A model generated the notes under the pieces. That model did no database searches. It was not told the origin of the DNA and saw only the letters and a program-made list of their open reading frames with translations. The position numbers were made by a program, and so were the translations under genes. Positions 63,053 to 64,000 of a DNA stretch of 64,000 nucleotides are shown here, one piece after another (position 1 is the stretch's first letter; the number at the start of each line of letters is the position of its first letter). Origin of the DNA: DTWD01 sp963662965 (lineage in GTDB: Bacteria > Acidobacteriota > Vicinamibacteria > Vicinamibacterales > UBA8438); contig OY759970.1 of assembly GCA_963662965.1 (NCBI GenBank), positions 3,348,001 to 3,412,000 on the forward strand. Reading direction: 5' to 3'.

Positions 63053-63499
63053 CTATCGCGTGGTGCGGACAGTATCGGTTGGATCCCGGCCGTCGCGCGG
63101 GGCTCCGCTGCCAGACGACCCCGCAAACAGCCGCGTGCCGTCCGGGAACGTGACGTCCCGCCCGTTGGCGCGGAAGGCGTTGTCGATCGCCTGATAGCCT
63201 TCGACCAGCACCTCGATCCCGGGGGTGACGGAGTCCTTTCTCCACCCACGGCGCACGAGCGCTCCAGGCGGGCCGGCCTCGATCATCCAGTTCTGGACGG
63301 TGCCGTCTTCTGTCGTCACTTCGATGTGCATCCAGGCGTGCGGGTTGATCCATTCCATCCTGGTGATCGTGCCGCGCAGCCGCACCGGCTTGGTCGCGTC
63401 GAACTCGGCCGAGAACGCATGATGCGCCACGACCGGAACGGCGGCGACAAGGAGGCCGAGCCCGGCCAACGTGATCGCTAGTTTCTTTCCCAATGACAT
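63053..63499 (-). CDS. DUF6152 exported protein
   Basis: A signal peptide (MSLGKKLAITLAGLGLLVAA, cleaved near VVAHH) leads to HHAFSAEFDATKPVRLRGTI, WINPHAWMHIEV and WMIEAGPPGALVRRGW, the conserved core of DUF6152. It is probably a small periplasmic beta-barrel of the OB type. It follows a related secreted protein on the same strand by about 20 bases. Confidence 0.82.
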   Translation of the reverse strand: MSLGKKLAITLAGLGLLVAAVPVVAHHAFSAEFDATKPVRLRGTITRMEWINPHAWMHIEVTTEDGTVQNWMIEAGPPGALVRRGWRKDSVTPGIEVLVEGYQAIDNAFRANGRDVTFPDGTRLFAGSSGSGAPRDGRDPTDTVRTTR

Positions 63500-63522
63500 C
63501 AGCTGTTACCTCGCTTTGGGGT

Positions 63523-64000
63523 CTATCGGGCGCCTCCGGCCCGTTCCCTGTCCAGTGCCCGTGCGCCACTCAGGATATTGGACATCCCGTAGTTGCCCTC
63601 GTGGCAGGCGTACTCAACGAGTTCGTATTGGTCGTTGTCCAGGTTGAACGTGAACACGCCGGTCCACGGTCGCGTCCACACCGTCTGGTCGTCAACGGTG
63701 AATCGGTACTCCAGGCGGTTGTCAGCGGTACGCGTAAATCGTTCCGTGAGGGTCATCTCGGCGCCCGCGCCACGGTAGTTCGTCCTGCCGTTGAAGTTCT
63801 TCGTCTCGACGACGAGCGTGTTGCCGTCCCAGCGGCCCTGCGGGTCGCCGAGGTAGGTTGTGAGCCTGTCGCTGAGCGGCGCGCGCTCCGCGGTTGGGAT
63901 GACCCGCGTCTCGTGGATCATCTCCTTCTGAATCGCCACGAAACCGGGCCCCTGCACGATCTGAAGACCGTTGTTGTAGATCCCCGGCATCATCATGCCG
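63523..64000 (-). CDS. Exported protein of unknown function, partial
   Basis: The frame is open to the right edge of the window, so the N-terminus is missing. The visible 159 residues contain RWDGNTLVVETKNFNGRTNY, TLTERFTRTADNRLEYRFTV and YELVEYACHEGNYGMSNIL, matching blocks of the gene at 62006. It is upstream of the DUF6152 gene on the same strand and probably co-transcribed with it. Confidence 0.75.
   Translation of the reverse strand, partial: GMMMPGIYNNGLQIVQGPGFVAIQKEMIHETRVIPTAERAPLSDRLTTYLGDPQGRWDGNTLVVETKNFNGRTNYRGAGAEMTLTERFTRTADNRLEYRFTVDDQTVWTRPWTGVFTFNLDNDQYELVEYACHEGNYGMSNILSGARALDRERAGGAR

Overview
The window reads as a chromosomal segment of a high-GC Gram-negative bacterium. 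The best guess is Acidobacteriota, probably class Vicinamibacteria. This is inferred from gene content: a B12-dependent ribonucleotide reductase, paired DUF1592-type cytochrome and DUF1552 proteins, secreted ankyrin and quinoprotein genes, an outer-membrane TamA/TamB pair, and many secreted proteins of unknown function. No rRNA or other direct taxonomic marker is present. One tRNA (Leu, anticodon UAG) is present.

Layout. 1-1333: a broken NtrB/NtrC-type two-component system behind a well-preserved sigma-54 promoter. 1541-5422: an ABC-F ATPase, a helix-turn-helix/receiver protein and a histidine kinase that has Asp in place of the phospho-accepting His. 5740-9943: an ECF sigma factor, its anti-sigma factor, two exported proteins and an APC-family amino-acid permease. 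9950-13429: the HslVU protease, a 186-bp element with terminal inverted repeats, and a fibronectin-type lipoprotein. 13462-18618: an FAH-family enzyme, a transaldolase-like aldolase and a three-subunit acyl-CoA (propionyl-type) carboxylase. 18624-26483: tamB, tamA and a SurA-N-like periplasmic protein. 26797-34833: a CPBP membrane protease, nrdJ with tandem NrdR-like boxes, a quinoprotein dehydrogenase, a DUF547 protein and an SDR. 35281-41913, all on the minus strand: tig, clpP, clpX, lon, engB and rpmE, a protein-folding and proteolysis cluster. 42177-45577: egtB, egtD and an AI-2E-family permease. 45636-46077: relics of a VapBC toxin-antitoxin pair. 46263-49129: a TerB-like protein and an OpuC-type osmolyte importer. 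49150-56980: a zinc-ribbon protein, the DUF1552/DUF1592 pair, a divergent ankyrin protein and a serine hydrolase. 56988-60373: an island of decayed genes (metallo-beta-lactamase fold, ArsS C-terminus, metallophosphoesterase). 60468-64000: a sulfite-oxidase-family molybdoenzyme and two related secreted proteins around a DUF6152 protein.

The core genes are intact and organised for envelope biogenesis, protein quality control, propionyl-CoA-type metabolism and redox stress (ergothioneine). The accessory genes show many frameshifts and stop codons. Some single-base indels could be assembly errors, but clustered nonsense codons, internal deletions and missing domains point to real decay.

The most notable non-coding signals are: a GC-rich interspersed repeat family with a hairpin core, several copies of which abut stop codons (18018-18084, 26540-26806, 49807-49880, 60411-60472, perhaps 30691-30719); the 186-bp terminal-inverted-repeat element at 11908-12093; tandem NrdR-like boxes before nrdJ; and the sigma-54 promoter with an upstream dyad before the broken two-component system. 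I found no CRISPR array, intact transposase, prophage or clearly new defence system.
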